DNA of 64,000 nt, taken from NCBI GenBank assembly GCA_038501625.1, contig JAZAYU010000354.1:1-64000 (forward strand), written 5' to 3'. This stretch comes from Corbicula japonica. Taxonomy: Eukaryota > Mollusca > Bivalvia > Venerida > Cyrenidae. Of the stretch, positions 49,008 through 60,989 are shown piece by piece (the first letter of the stretch is position 1; the number at the start of each line of letters is the position of its first letter). The position numbers and the translations under genes are program-made. The notes beneath the pieces were generated by a model, which was given only the letters and a program-made list of their open reading frames with translations, had not been told where the DNA came from and did not search any database.

Positions 49008-49035
49008 GTCTTAATGACGAAGTTAGCACACTAAA

Positions 49036-49587
49036 ATGCCTTATAATTTTACAGGATATATAGTTTGTTTAATAGTTTTTGTCCAGGGTAAGAAATATAC
49101 ACTTTATACATACCCTTTAAAATTCTCTTTTTGTCATTGCACTTTCTTCGATAAAAAAAAATTAAAACATCTCGAAAACTGTAAAATGGAGTTCGGTAAA
49201 ACGTTGCACAAACAAGTGTGATTAATGTATCTTTATTTTTCAAAAGTTAAGAAAATGATTGATACTAGAAAATAATAGCATCATTTCAATATGGATTGAC
49301 TTAATGAAATTTTCGGTAGAACCACCGATCTTCCGTTACCTAGCTGGATAGCTTCATCATATGAAAAATTTCTACTCCTAGAGGACACAAACCCACAGCG
49401 GTGATTGTCAGCCAACGACCATAACCACCCGGCCACGGACCCGCCCCGACACTTTTCTTTATTATAATTAATTTATCACAAAAACCATTTGTAAACGTTT
49501 AAAGTGTATGTACTATATAATACTATATAAAATATAACGTACTAGGAAATAATAAAAACAAACATTTAACTAAATAGACACGATTAT

Positions 49588-49669
<82 letters not shown>

Positions 49670-52600
49670 TAATAATAATGTATTTATTTATAGTAAAAAA
49701 GACAATAATATCTTCAAAACATTGTTTTTTTAAATTAAAAGTAAATGGGACATCTACTGTTAACTAACAGGAATCCCAGATAGCACAGGTTGCCCTGACG
49801 GGTGGTCAAGCTTCGGAGGAGCATGCTACTTGATCGGACACGGACTGACGTATTCTTTCATGGATGCAGAGGCAAATACTTGTTATTTTTAGACATTTAG
49901 TTAAACAAATGAAACAGAATTATTATACAGTATCATTTACTTTACTCTTTTTTTTTCAAGAAATGTACTACTCAAAATTTGATCAGATTGTGTTTATTCC
50001 TTACATAAGGTTTAACCAATAAAATATTTGATGTTATTCTGAAAATATGTTCATTTGGCATCAGCTATGTGCCAAAAAGAATAAGCCGCCAGACTTTTGA
50101 ACAGGAACAGCGGTTGAAACTTGGTAAGGTGGAAATAATTCGGGATAAAACGGAAAGCGATCCCTATCCATTTTTTAGTAGTACATTTAATGTGAATCCA
50201 ATCAAAGTAGTTTCTGTTTACGATTAGCATGACCAACTAGATATAGCTAGCCTATTTTGTGATTTAATATGAACTGTTAACCGATTGAACACTGGTCCAT
50301 CACCAATGGCGGTTTACGCACAAAAAGAAAAGAAAAAAAATCACGCATGACATTCGATCAAAACAGTCAGTAAATTTAAAGTAAAATGACCGATTGGGGA
50401 TGACCGTCTTTGTAATTGATCCATACAGTCCGTATTTGTTTTCATGTCGATCAGACCTACTGTCAACAGCACCACAGCCATCTACTGGAGGTAGACTCCG
50501 GGGCAGAGAATGCGTTCATTAAAGACTTGTTAAGAATTTACCAAGGTAAACATTCTGTTTTACGCGAAAACAGGCATATGATCGGCTGATACAAGCCATT
50601 AGGTTACATGTCTTTACCTAAAACTTCAACGAATAGACGAAAGAGAACGTCATGGCTTTTCTAATTCTGAAATAATGACAAGAATATGTTAAGAGTGTCT
50701 TTAGGCGAAACGAGACCAGCGGTTTGAATAATGGCCATAAAAAGGCTGATAGTAGCTCATTTGTGATAAGCCGAGCGGTACAAAAAACAACACTGCATTC
50801 GATTAGGTAGCAGATACGTTCTGCCAGATTACTGTTAATAGAAAACGGATAAAACTGATGATGTTTTAACAGAGAAAAAGTAAGAGTATCGATTTGGTGA
50901 ACTTTCGAATATATCTAATGAGTTGCTGACTTAATTTTTTATATACTTAATTTTTTATATACTAATGCTACCATGCTACCAATATGCCGACTTGGATCGA
51001 TTCAATCATATATGAATGAACTCGATATATATGAACTCTTTGAAAACCTGGTATTGACCGTGAACTCGGTGTGGACTGATATGTTTCCGATGTATGTAAT
51101 GTGTAAGCAAATCAGATGTGTGCTGTTCTAAAAACATGTCATAATGTAATTATAATAATAATCAGCAAAGAAGAAACTCGCGCGACTTTCAGAAAACTGT
51201 CACAGTGACGCCTTCGTCTGTGAGAGTTCCCGTAGACGCTGTTTAGCAAAGGATCGTTGCTGAATCAGAAACAGGAAATAGGCTTTAAACTGACCTTACA
51301 CCAGTTTCTCTTAATCTGGATTATTTCTACATGCCACTGCACTATGTACTTATATGGGAAGAGTCATTTGCCATTTGGTTTAAGAGAAGTGCCGTAGGTT
51401 GAGACGCCTGTTTCATCTCCGTGTAAAGGACAGCCACATACGCTGCAAACTTTATGTTTCTGCCATTTACAGGCATAATATTTAGACACTACATAGTCCA
51501 ATTTGAATACTTAACCTTTAACAATAAAAAATTTCTGGCTAAGACTGTAGAGGGAACTCGGGACAGATACTAGTTTCAAAGGTTATAAAACTGGGAATGG
51601 AAACCAGTCTCAAATCTCAAGCATCTGATTGGCTGAAATGGCGACTGGAGCTTGAGATTTGAGACTTGTTTCAAAACTTAGTTTTATAACCTTTATCATA
51701 GGTGATCATAACTTACTAACTGTATTTATGTTCTTACCTCATGTATGACCAAATAATTAGGATCCTGTAACAATAAAGAGCTCTAGGTATGCTGATTAAT
51801 CTGTTTCTCACTATCTTAAGTTACCAGAAATACTCGTTGTTTACTTAAGCTCCGCATCTTGTCGTAGATTTGGAATCGTTTTCTTTGTTAGGGGCTTGTT
51901 ACTGGAATGGTCTCACTGACGAAATATCTGAAGGTGTGTGGAAATGGTACAACAGCCTGACCTATCCACTTGTAACAGATTGGAATCCTGGTGAACCAAA
52001 TGCCCAGAATGGGGATGAAGACTGTGTAATGTATTATCAGCCACTGGGCTACAATTGGGTTGACACATATTGCAGTGGCCAGTGCTTTCCTTTATGCAAA
52101 ATTGAGTATGTGTTAGCTTTTAAAACATTTATAAACATTGTAAAGTATAATTTCATCAATTTATGTTTTGTTTTGTTAATTAAGGTTGTTTTTGCTTTAT
52201 CACTAAAGCAGTAATTAACCTAATGACAGTATTGACAGTCAGCAAGCCATGTTGCTTGCATTATAGTCATATATTATGTTTACCATATAATAAGTTAAAC
52301 TTGTATATAGCCTAGTACAACTATTTGTACGCGACAAGGGCTTTTCTATATATGCGATATTTGCCCTTCGCAAAGAACAGACAACGAAAAAAGTCAGTAT
52401 GATAATGGGTCTGTGCTTGCATTCGAATTATTGAGACTAGTATATAGCCATACATAACGTTAACCATAAAGTAATAATTATCAATAGGTAAGCGTGTTGT
52501 CACAACAGAAAAAGTGAAATACACAAATCAGGAATCGACACACTCACAAAACACAGCCTCCCCTCGCAGCGAAAAAGAAAAGCGGAAAAGAGAGCACGTG

Positions 52601-52995
52601 TTTATTTGTATGTTCAGTTCAAATAAGAAACCACTAACAATTTACGAAAATGACAACACTTAGGGTTACCACCTTGGAACTGTCAAACAAAATCAAACGT
52701 ATTGAAAATCCCTTACTCATAACACAAGTTTATAAAATTGAGAGAAGAAACTAATCTTATATCTCAAGCTTGCCAAGATCTAAGACTGTTCTTGATTTTA
52801 TCCCAGTAGATGGCTTAGATTTAGACTGGGTTCAACTCTCAGTCTTCTTTTTTCGGGAAAGACTTGTCTGTCTCCTAAGTTAAGTCGACTAAATAAACCG
52901 ACCGACCTCTTTTGACGCTTAACAGTTTGATAAATGGATTAACGGTATGTTGTTGTTGTTTTTTCAGCCCAAAGAATGTGGTAGTCGGACGATAA
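49036..52995 (+). CDS. Secreted C-type lectin, complete five-exon gene (161 aa)
   Basis: Exons 49036-49087, 49771-49871, 50455-50545, 51892-52105 and 52968-52995 join in phase to 486 nt. Exon 1 encodes a hydrophobic signal peptide (TGYIVCLIVFVQG). Exons 2-4 form one carbohydrate-recognition domain: CPDGWSSFGGACYL, DAETYCQQHHSHLLEV, ENAFIKDLL, CYWNGLTDE, GVWKWYNS, WNPGEPN, EDCV, NWVD and CFPLCKI. The EPN triplet is the family's mannose-type calcium-site motif; the usual WND triplet reads WVD, so calcium binding may be weaker. Exon 5 encodes an eight-residue tail. Introns 1, 3 and 4 are GT-AG. Intron 2 only gives the family reading (DAE-TYC) if its donor is GC (GAG/GCAAAT). A secreted sugar-binding role in innate immunity is the usual inference for such mollusc lectins. 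A decayed paralogue lies 6 kb downstream with matching exon layout. Confidence 0.9.
49380..49446 (-). repeat. tRNA-Ser-like SINE head or tRNA pseudogene, in lectin intron 1
   Basis: The minus strand reads GTCCGTGGCCGGGTGGTTAT (A-box region), then GTGGGTTTGTGTCCTC (B-box region). The order and spacing resemble a serine tRNA and tRNA-derived mollusc SINEs. Confidence 0.6.
49589..49682 (+). repeat. (AAT)n microsatellite
   Basis: About 30 AAT/TAA triplets, one interrupted by G. Confidence 0.95.
49968..50192. mobile_element. MITE family D, in lectin intron 2
   Basis: TACTACTCAAAATTTGATCA at the left, AGTAGTA at the right, with a body matching the copy at 27.28-27.51 kb. Confidence 0.75.
51572..51697. 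mobile_element. Palindromic MITE family A with a shortened right arm, in lectin intron 3
   Basis: Left arm complete (GGTTATAAAACTGGGAATGG to TGAAATGGCGACTGG). The inner third of the right arm is deleted and resumes at GCTTGAGATTTGAGACTTGT. Confidence 0.9.
52495..52700 (-). repeat. Dispersed repeat family C, in lectin intron 4
   Basis: CAAATCAGGAATCGACACAC, CAAAACACAGCCTCCCCTCG, GAAAAGAGAGCACGTG, GGGTTACCACCTTGGAAC: the reverse complement of the copy at 48.6 kb. Confidence 0.75.
52725..52860. mobile_element. Very old family A MITE
   Basis: ACACAAGTTTATAAAATTGA, ATATCTCAAGCTTGCCAAGA and an eroded right arm with TTTAGACTGGGTTCAACTCT. Confidence 0.45.
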
Positions 52996-52999
52996 CACA

Positions 53000-55580
53000 A
53001 GTTTTCTTTTGAAATGAAACTGTGAATTAAATAATATGTTTCGTACATTCAAATAATAAATAATATGAATTTAAAGAACACGTAATGACTTAACATCAGG
53101 CCACCATTACTATAAACTAATAGGCTAAACCTCAAGCAGTTCATTGATTGAAGCTGAACCCAGTCTCTCCACTGGCCATATAAAATCGAAAAATTCATTT
53201 TAATGGCCACAATAAGCTTACTGGTGTATCTATATTCAACCAATTGTCGTTAGTATTTTGACTTTTTCATTTATCCTGAACAGTTTCACTGTTTGCATGG
53301 ATTCATATATAGAAGTCATTAGACGACAATATCAGATAACAGGTAGCTGCAGCCAAATTAAAAATAAACGTTAATTATTGCACCTTTAGCGGGTAATACA
53401 TACCAGAATTAAGACCAATAAAATGGCCACTTCCACTCTGGTAATGAGACGTGACCGGTAATAGTAACGTCACTAACGCATTCCGCACTGATGGTTCCAT
53501 ATTCTCCGCCATATGCATACCATCGTTTGGGATGTATCAAAATTGTACTGCTCATTTTATTATATTACAAGTTTTAGCTTTCCAAAAAGCTAGTCGGTCA
53601 TTAGCAAATAAATTAAAAGAATAAGTAGGTATGTATTCGTTCATGTATTTACTTTTGGACCAATGTAAGTCAATGATATGGCCAGTTTTCTGTCGTTCAA
53701 AGTCACACAGACTGTATCTGACAAACTATTTGTGAATTTAGTTGATGTTTCAAGTTTCAAGTTTATTTCCATTTACATTTCTCTGTATGTACAAACATAA
53801 ACAAGAGAACATATAAACATTGTACAATTCTGTTACTTTAAAGCATGCAAACAAAGTTGAACGGCTGATGTTTGATTTATTGAACATGAAGAATACGTGT
53901 ACGGGCTAAAGGCATCAATATAAATAATCATGTCTCTAGTAGACGTAATTTAATTTTTTTCAGGACGTGTAGAAATAATTACGTTGTTTAAGCACCAGCG
54001 AATCTGATGAATATGTTACATTAACGCGAATGCTCAAAGAGGTACCATAGAACTTTCCACAGTTGATACTTATTTGTACATTGAGAGAAAAGCCACGCTT
54101 ATAATATTCAGTATTCATTACCAACATTCATAAAATGTAGTTTTAGTTGGTTCAGCAGATCTCGTCAAACTTGAAGTTGACGAGCGTTAAAAGACAGTAA
54201 ACAATAAATTAGGATGCTGATGCATTTATTACTTTCACTTAAGCTTTATGCTGCTATTATCTTTTGTTTTTGTTTGAACGATTTTCTGTAAAACTATTAA
54301 AGGAACTCAAGAAGCACTATTTGTATTTAAATTAATCTATCATCATAAAAATTGTCGTTATGCCACTGTTCTGAAAACAACTTTTTCTTTACTTTAAAGG
54401 CTGGTTTTGCATTCCTTGCAGTATATTCTAGTAGATCGCCCTTACATAGAAATGATAGTGCTTGTGTTGTCTACCTTACTGTACTTGTCAAAATAATGTT
54501 ATCGTTTAGTATCCCAAGACCGAAATCAGATCCGTTATATTGCATGTGTATGGGGAAGCAGTCATTGGGGTCACGGGCATCCCCGGAAATCTTTTACAAG
54601 TAAAACTCAATTTGGATTGCAACTGCGACGAGTCCAACCGTTCACTATAGACCCCAAGAAGAGAACGCATAGATATATGCGGTTTTGAGAGGGAATATGG
54701 GAATCAAAATAAATCAATTCGTATTTCGTTAATAATGCATATAATATTCAAGGGCAAGTTTTGAACTTTATGGCGGCGAAAGTTTTGTGTCATAAATTAA
54801 ATAGTTAAAGTTTAAATGATAAAAATACAGAAGCACGTATAGAATGGTTACCAAGTTTCTATTTCAAAACAATCGTTTAAGTTTTGTTTTCTTAAAATAG
54901 ATTAAAAGGTCACTTTGAAAACCACCGAAGACGAAAAATGTGAAAATATTACAGGCTCGGTTTCATTGAGCCTGTTAAAGACTTTAAAGCATATCAAAAA
55001 CATAAAATACCGCATCGTAATTAGAGCTCCAACTTGGATATCAAAAGGACAGGGAAATAGATAGATCTAAAAAACATGGCAGTTTTTGTGCAACAAGCTC
55101 AAAACGAGGCACTTTTATGCAAATCTTTGAGAAAGAGCATAATACATGTATATAAATGTCCCTCTAAATGAGTAATTGCGAATAAAAGATAAAATGTAAT
55201 GTTCATAACTAATGAAGACATGGGTAGTCATCAAACCAACTAGGTTTAAACTCTCGCATCTCGGGTTATTTCAATAGTGCGCTCGTGAAATGCAAAAGTG
55301 TGTAATTATGGATTGAAATTATATTTCAACAAACTTGACTAACTAAGTACTTGTAACTGAGGTAACGTGTCGCCATTTATCCTATAAATTGATATCAGAC
55401 AAGTTCAATAAACAAAATCATTATTGATGCTTCCACGCTGAATGTGTAATCATAACCTCATGTGGCCATCCTAGTCGTTTATCTCTCTCGTCCGCAGCTT
55501 ATTGGTCGTATTGATGACTGTCTTTTCGCGTAGCGCCGCCCAATTGACTACACTTATGATATTAGATAAAAATATTGCCC
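53000..55580. other. Non-coding stretch between the two lectin copies, first part
   Basis: No gene supported. The open frame 54352-54603 has no domain. Confidence 0.45.
53055..53060 (+). terminator. Polyadenylation signal of the lectin gene
   Basis: AATAAA 60 nt after the TAA stop of the five-exon lectin gene; the spacing suits a short 3' UTR. Confidence 0.5.
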
Positions 55581-55584
55581 ATGC

Positions 55585-55815
55585 TGATCTCCTATGTTTA
55601 CTTTAAACAATGGCCATGTCACATTCGCTAAACCTCCGGTATCTTCTGATAACATTCACCAAATTTGCACTGGAAATCGCAAACAAATGGCAAAATCGCT
55701 GATCCCCCTTTTTTTTTACTTTAAACAATGATCACCTCACTTCGCTAAACGTCCGTTAACTTCTGAGAACATTCGCAACATTTGCACTGGAAAGCGCAAA
55801 AAGCAAAATCTCTCT
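55585..55815 (+). repeat. Two-copy tandem duplication of about 120 bp
   Basis: TTTACTTTAAACAATG recurs (55598 and 55717), each followed by CTTCTGA(T/G)AACATTC and ATTTGCACTGGAAA(T/G)CGCAAA. Confidence 0.85.
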
Positions 55816-55830
55816 TTAAAAGACAATATT

Positions 55831-56136
55831 TTGACAATTAAGCAAGTTCTGAGCATTCGTTTCCTCCTAAATGCTTGTTTAAAACATCTCCTCGTTCACT
55901 ATAAGCCTCTACTGTTTCACGACCGTATGTTTGGTGATTTATACCACAAGAAAGAAATTTTTAAAATTAACACATGGGTAGAAGTGTTCATCAATTTTCA
56001 AAGTCAATGCATGGACATGAGTTTTTTTGAAACCCGCATAATGTCATCTAACATGGCATACACTGAAATTGACATCATTAAAACTAACAAACAAAAACAG
56101 GAAAATGTGCGAGAACCACCAATATTACATGTTTAA
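55831..56136 (+). other. Open frame of 101 codons, unsupported
   Basis: Starts MTIKQVLSIRFLLNACLKHL. It has no recognisable domain, no splice context and AT-rich codons. It could be a chance frame or a relic. Confidence 0.15.
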
Positions 56137-56139
56137 GTT

Positions 56140-58400
56140 CAGCATTCTAACGAAATTGTTGAAGATCAGAATAGTAAATTTAATAATTTGAGTCCCTGTC
56201 AGGCTGCTCATCCCCCCACCCTAGGACAGTGACGAAATTTTGTTGTTGAACTCTAGATTTTGGAATACATTTTTGGTTGAAAGTGTATGCTAATGACCGA
56301 CTAGCTTTTTGTAAACTTTTGTTTACAGACAGCCTTTCCCGCAATTGCTCGATTGGAAATTCCGACATTTAGAACAGGGGGAACTCCAATCGAGTGCGTC
56401 GGAACTGTGTTCTGGAAGCGTTCTACCCATTCCATCGAAATAGGTGGTGTGAATCGGTCAGTGTTTTATACTGCACCAAACTGAAATACTTTGGTTTTTT
56501 GGCCATAAAATAAGATAATGGTTACATTTCAGTACTATGCCAAGAATTTCACCAACATAAATACCAGAAATAGTGTTATTTTTCAGTAAATTATAAATAT
56601 TGCTTTTTGTTGACTGATCTAAAAACTAGGAAAACTTAGTTGAACTATGAAGTATGGCTTATTAAGACCATTAGGAGTTCTTTAGACTTCAAAAGATATA
56701 ATAAACATGCAATTATGTAACACTTTTTATAAAAACCTATCATGATTCTGTTCCGACATCCAATCTCACTCGTTTGGCAGATTCTTAGACTCTTTCTCCG
56801 TCGTTATCAGAAAATAAACGACTGTTGTAAACCAAAAAACTAGAGGCCTCTGATTGGCTTCTGGATTATGTCAAGCCTGTTCTCTGTATCTATTTAAAAA
56901 AAATTTCTCCAGCTTCTTATCAACTAAGCCTATTGCTCATTACAATAATTCAACATAACACTTGATTAAAGAGTAAATATAAACCATTTGTAAAAAAGAA
57001 AAGAAGAGGTACAGCTTATACTGTATTAAACCAGCATCTAGAAGGTGTAAACGTCGCCCTGAACGACAGGATATGGCAAACAGTGTGCAGTATTTGTGCA
57101 ACTCGAATGGTTAACATTTAAACCCCCGACGCACTACGCCAGCAGTGGTTACAAGCGTCGTAACAATACAGATACAGATCTCATCATAATATGCATTCCA
57201 AACATATGAATGGCAATAAATCAGTGACCGACATTTAAGTGGCATCAAATTGCTATCAGCAACTCTGCTGTGATAACGGTAAACATACATCTTGTAATAT
57301 GACTCCGAGTTCGTTGTATTTTTAAATCTAACACCAACTGGTGTTGTTAATCTCCAGCAGCAGTATGTACTTTACTTGCAAGCTTGGGGAATACCGCCTA
57401 TTTTAAACCTCGAGGAAAGATAACTGAAGCTCACTAAGGATTCTCTGGCGACTATAATCGCCAGACAAAATTGGTTTACTACTGTCGCTGTCTGCTGAAA
57501 GTACAGACATGCTCAGTGAAACAGTCAAGCAGATTCTGTGGAAGAGTCGGAATTTGATTCTGGCACAGTTCCGACAGCCCAATCGAGCACGCCCGGATAT
57601 TCATTAGTCTCTAAGAAAAACATAAACGATGTCTTGCTTTTGACCAACAAAATCAATATAACGGATTGAATCTATTTCATATATGGGATCATCCTGAACA
57701 GTTGTTTGAATCAAATAACGTAACAGTTCAATTTATACACAAATAATATTTTGCTATGGAGGTTTTCATCACGTGACTTTCTAAAAAAAGACGCATAACA
57801 TTTTTTCTACACCCTGTAGAAAATACAACACACGTATGTTTATATAATTTAACATGTCGTTATATATCGGCTCAATTTCTGATTTGATGTTACTATTACG
57901 TTCAGATATTGTTTCATCAACATTTAGAAGACTTTTCTTGCAAATAGGGGGAACGGAATAGCATTCCCAAGCTCTAGACGGGCGGCTTTGTCTAAAGTGA
58001 CCACGTCCGGTGCCGCTGTTAACCGGTGTTACCCTTCAAAGTTCAAGTTTGGTCCATTATAATATGTCGGTCATCAGGATGACCGACAACAACAACAAAA
58101 ACAACAGTAAAAGTTAAATGGCTGTTAAAGATCTTTTCCATCTTTTTTAATGTTGAACAAATACTACAATAAAAAAATTGTCATTGTGAAAAAGAAACAT
58201 GAATCTTGCTTAACGTGCAATCAGCACACGTGAAAGCCAATCTATGGGGACTGGATGCGCTTAGCAGAAGACGGACTATAATACAGATACATTAATTATT
58301 AAGTTTTATAAAATTTTGAACTAAATTGATCACGAATGTTACAGTATAAGAAGACCATTTCTGTTTAAAGACAAGATAACGAATCCTTTTATTTTTGTAA
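56140..58400. other. Non-coding stretch between the two lectin copies, second part
   Basis: CAATCGAG and TCGGAACTGTG phrases near 56388-56412 recur in part inverted near 57570-57590 (CACAGTTCCGAC), which may mark an old element. Nothing else seen. Confidence 0.35.
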
Positions 58401-58410
58401 GGATCTAACC

Positions 58411-60321
58411 ATGGACACACGTAATGACGACATTTTTATATTCAAAATGGCTCGTAAATTAACAGGATATACATGTGTTTTATTTTTAATATTTTGTATC
58501 CTGGGTAAGAATTTTTAGAAGTGATTTTTGACATGTAATTTTTGTTGCATTATTTTGTTGTTTTAATGTTATATTTACTGGATCTGCAAACGGTATCAAC
58601 TGCCCTGACTTGTGGACAGGTTTCGCCGGATCATGTTACCTGTTTGGACATGCGCAGAAGTATTATTTTGTCGAGGCTGAGGCAACAGATTTTTTATTCT
58701 CTAGACATTTTATCGATTATTTACGGTAATATCAAGATTTAACCAATTTAACTACCGAAAAGTGTCCAAAAATAGGTCTTTTGCAAAATGATATAAAAAA
58801 AATATTGGTCATCGTTAGAATAAGTTTTCTAGAATGATTGGGAAATTTCAGTATAGTTGTCCAGTTTAACCGAACCTTTTCACCCCCTTCTCTCTCTCCA
58901 CACCACCCCCACTTCCCCACCCCTAAAAACCCCACAACAACAACAACAACAAAACATGCACGCACATTTTATCGGCTACATAGATTTTTTGAATAACCAC
59001 ATCATCGACAAGTAATCAAAAAAGCAATCTGATTAAAATCATCTCCTGAAAACCGCTACGCTATCTAACATTTTGTTAGATCTGACTTTAGTGAGATTGT
59101 CAAAAAAGCAGATTGGGCAGAACACTGAAATCAACGAAGCCAGTAAAAACAAATCTCATCAAACCTATCTAGCTGTTTTTTATTAACTTAGTGAAGATAT
59201 TATGGTTATAGATAAATTTGACCAAGTCCGAATAAGAATTGCTCAAGTTAGAGAGTGAAAAACGTTTTTGTAAGCCACCAGGAACAGGAGTTACCTTATT
59301 TCGTGTCGTTCGTCAAATGAGCACATAAAACAACTTAAATATTAGTTGAACCAACACCTTATTAGATTGTTCTGTTTTCTTTTGCTCAGGCTTACTGTAA
59401 ACAGCACCACGGTCATCTACCGGAGATAATATTCCTCAACGGAGAACTTGTTCGTTAAAGACTTTGTAAGAGCACTACAATGTAAGATTTCTGTGATGTG
59501 ATTGGTGAGGTCAATGAGTTTTTCTTCCAGGTTTTAACAACACCATCTTATATAACAACACGAAGCTTGATTTTGCACCTAAATAATATGCACTTTACAA
59601 AGAGCATGAGGCTACTAACTGTGTTGATGTTATTTTTATTGTGGTTTTAGATATACATTTTGACTTTGGGATTTCAAACGAATTCAACATAACAGCTTAT
59701 TTATCATCTTTCGTGTCTGTGTTAGTTTTTTGCTACTGAATTGGCCTTACTGACGAACTTGAAGGTTTGTAGAATTGGTATACTAGCGACACGGTACCAA
59801 CTTTTACCGACTGGGATACTCTTGGAGTGACGGACCATGCGATCACCTTTGCTTCGCTATCTGCAAACTTAAGTGTTAGCAGTCAAATTTCAACAACTGT
59901 ATTAGCTTTATCGTATTCTTTTGTTTTGTTTTATCCATTATGGATATGTTAAAGCAAAGTAATGATCAGTTGTATGCTGTTAAGCTTTCGATGCTGGAAG
60001 ATTTCTAGGACTGGTATTAAAGATGACACAACTGAACAGTTCTTCACAATCCACAAGAATTACATCTTAAATAAATGTGTTAAATTTCATTTTATCTTCT
60101 GGTTTAGTTTAAGATTTCAAATTTGCTAGTCGTCGCTTCTACTGCTTTTCTGAATTTCTCAGTCCGATTTCAGTCCTAAATTCTTCGTCAAATGACAGAA
60201 AGCTTTGATTTTATGGCGGAGCCCAGTCTTAAATAATTATAAGCTACTGATTTCAAACAGCAGTATGATCAAATGAAAATTCTTTTTTTCTTTCAGCCCA
60301 AACCATGCGATTGTTGGATGA
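58411..60321 (+). pseudogene. C-type lectin pseudogene, paralogue of the gene at 49.0-53.0 kb
   Basis: All five exon counterparts are present in order. Exon 1 (58411 or 58447 to 58504) encodes a signal peptide (LTGYTCVLFLIFCILG, donor GTAAGA). Exon 2 (58593-58681) has CPDLWTGFAGSCYLFGH and VEAE. Exon 3 (59390-59481) has YCKQHHGHLPE. Exon 4 (about 59726-59872) has IGLTDELEG and TDW. Exon 5 (60297-60321) encodes a short tail. Decay is clear: the exon 2 acceptor AG is missing (AAACG where the intact gene has AACAG), exon 3 shifts frame after LPE, and exon 4 has in-frame TGA and TAG plus loss of the EPN segment. The second intron again starts GC (GAG/GCAACA). Tandem duplication of the lectin gene followed by loss is the simplest reading. 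Confidence 0.85.
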
Positions 60322-60371
60322 CAAGCGCCTTCTTGAACTGACTGTAAAAAGAAATGTTTTGTATGGTCGAA

Positions 60372-60960
60372 TTAATCAGTTGCCCAGTCTCAATTTTATG
60401 ACCAGTAGCTTGTTAAGTTAGATATAATTTTATGTTGTTTCTTTTAATTCGACCATACTGATCATTAATTTGCTTTAACATATTCATAATGGATAAAATA
60501 TAAAAAAAACACAGAATATGATACAAGCTAATACAGTGCCCACTGTTATAAAACTGAGCAAACATCAAAATATTTATGTAGACATGTTTCTTTTTAACAT
60601 CTGGTGATATACATATGATAAAATCATCTGGATAAACATTTTGTATTCTCTGCCGACAAAACGTAGTTTCATCCATGTGAATTAAAAAAAACAACAACAT
60701 AAAATTATATCTAACATAACAAGCTACTGGTCATAAAATTGAGACTGGGCAACTGATAAGTTGGCACTTAATACATCCCCAAAGCGACCGTCCGAGCCTT
60801 GGTTTTGATAATGGTCCGCCAGCTTAAATTTATTATTAAAGATCTTAATCTTGATGCATCGGGAAAGAGTCTAACACATGGATGAACTTACGTTTTGTCG
60901 GCAGAGAATACAAAATGTTTATCCAAATGATTTTATCATATTTGTATCACTACATATTTA
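60372..60960. repeat. Two interlocking inverted repeats (fold-back structure)
   Basis: Pair 1: 60372-60455 (GTTGCCCAGTCTCAATTTTA) with about 60685-60756 (TAAAATTGAGACTGGGCAAC). Pair 2: 60603-60681 (GATAAAATCATCTGGATAAA) with 60872-60955 (TTTATCCAAATGATTTTATC). One arm of pair 2 lies inside the loop of pair 1. Confidence 0.85.
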
Positions 60961-60989
60961 GAGGTTAAGCCTAAATGACAAAATAGAAA

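Noticed and set aside
55831..56136. A 101-codon plus-strand gene
   Set aside because: No domain, no plausible promoter or splice context; listed only as an unsupported frame.
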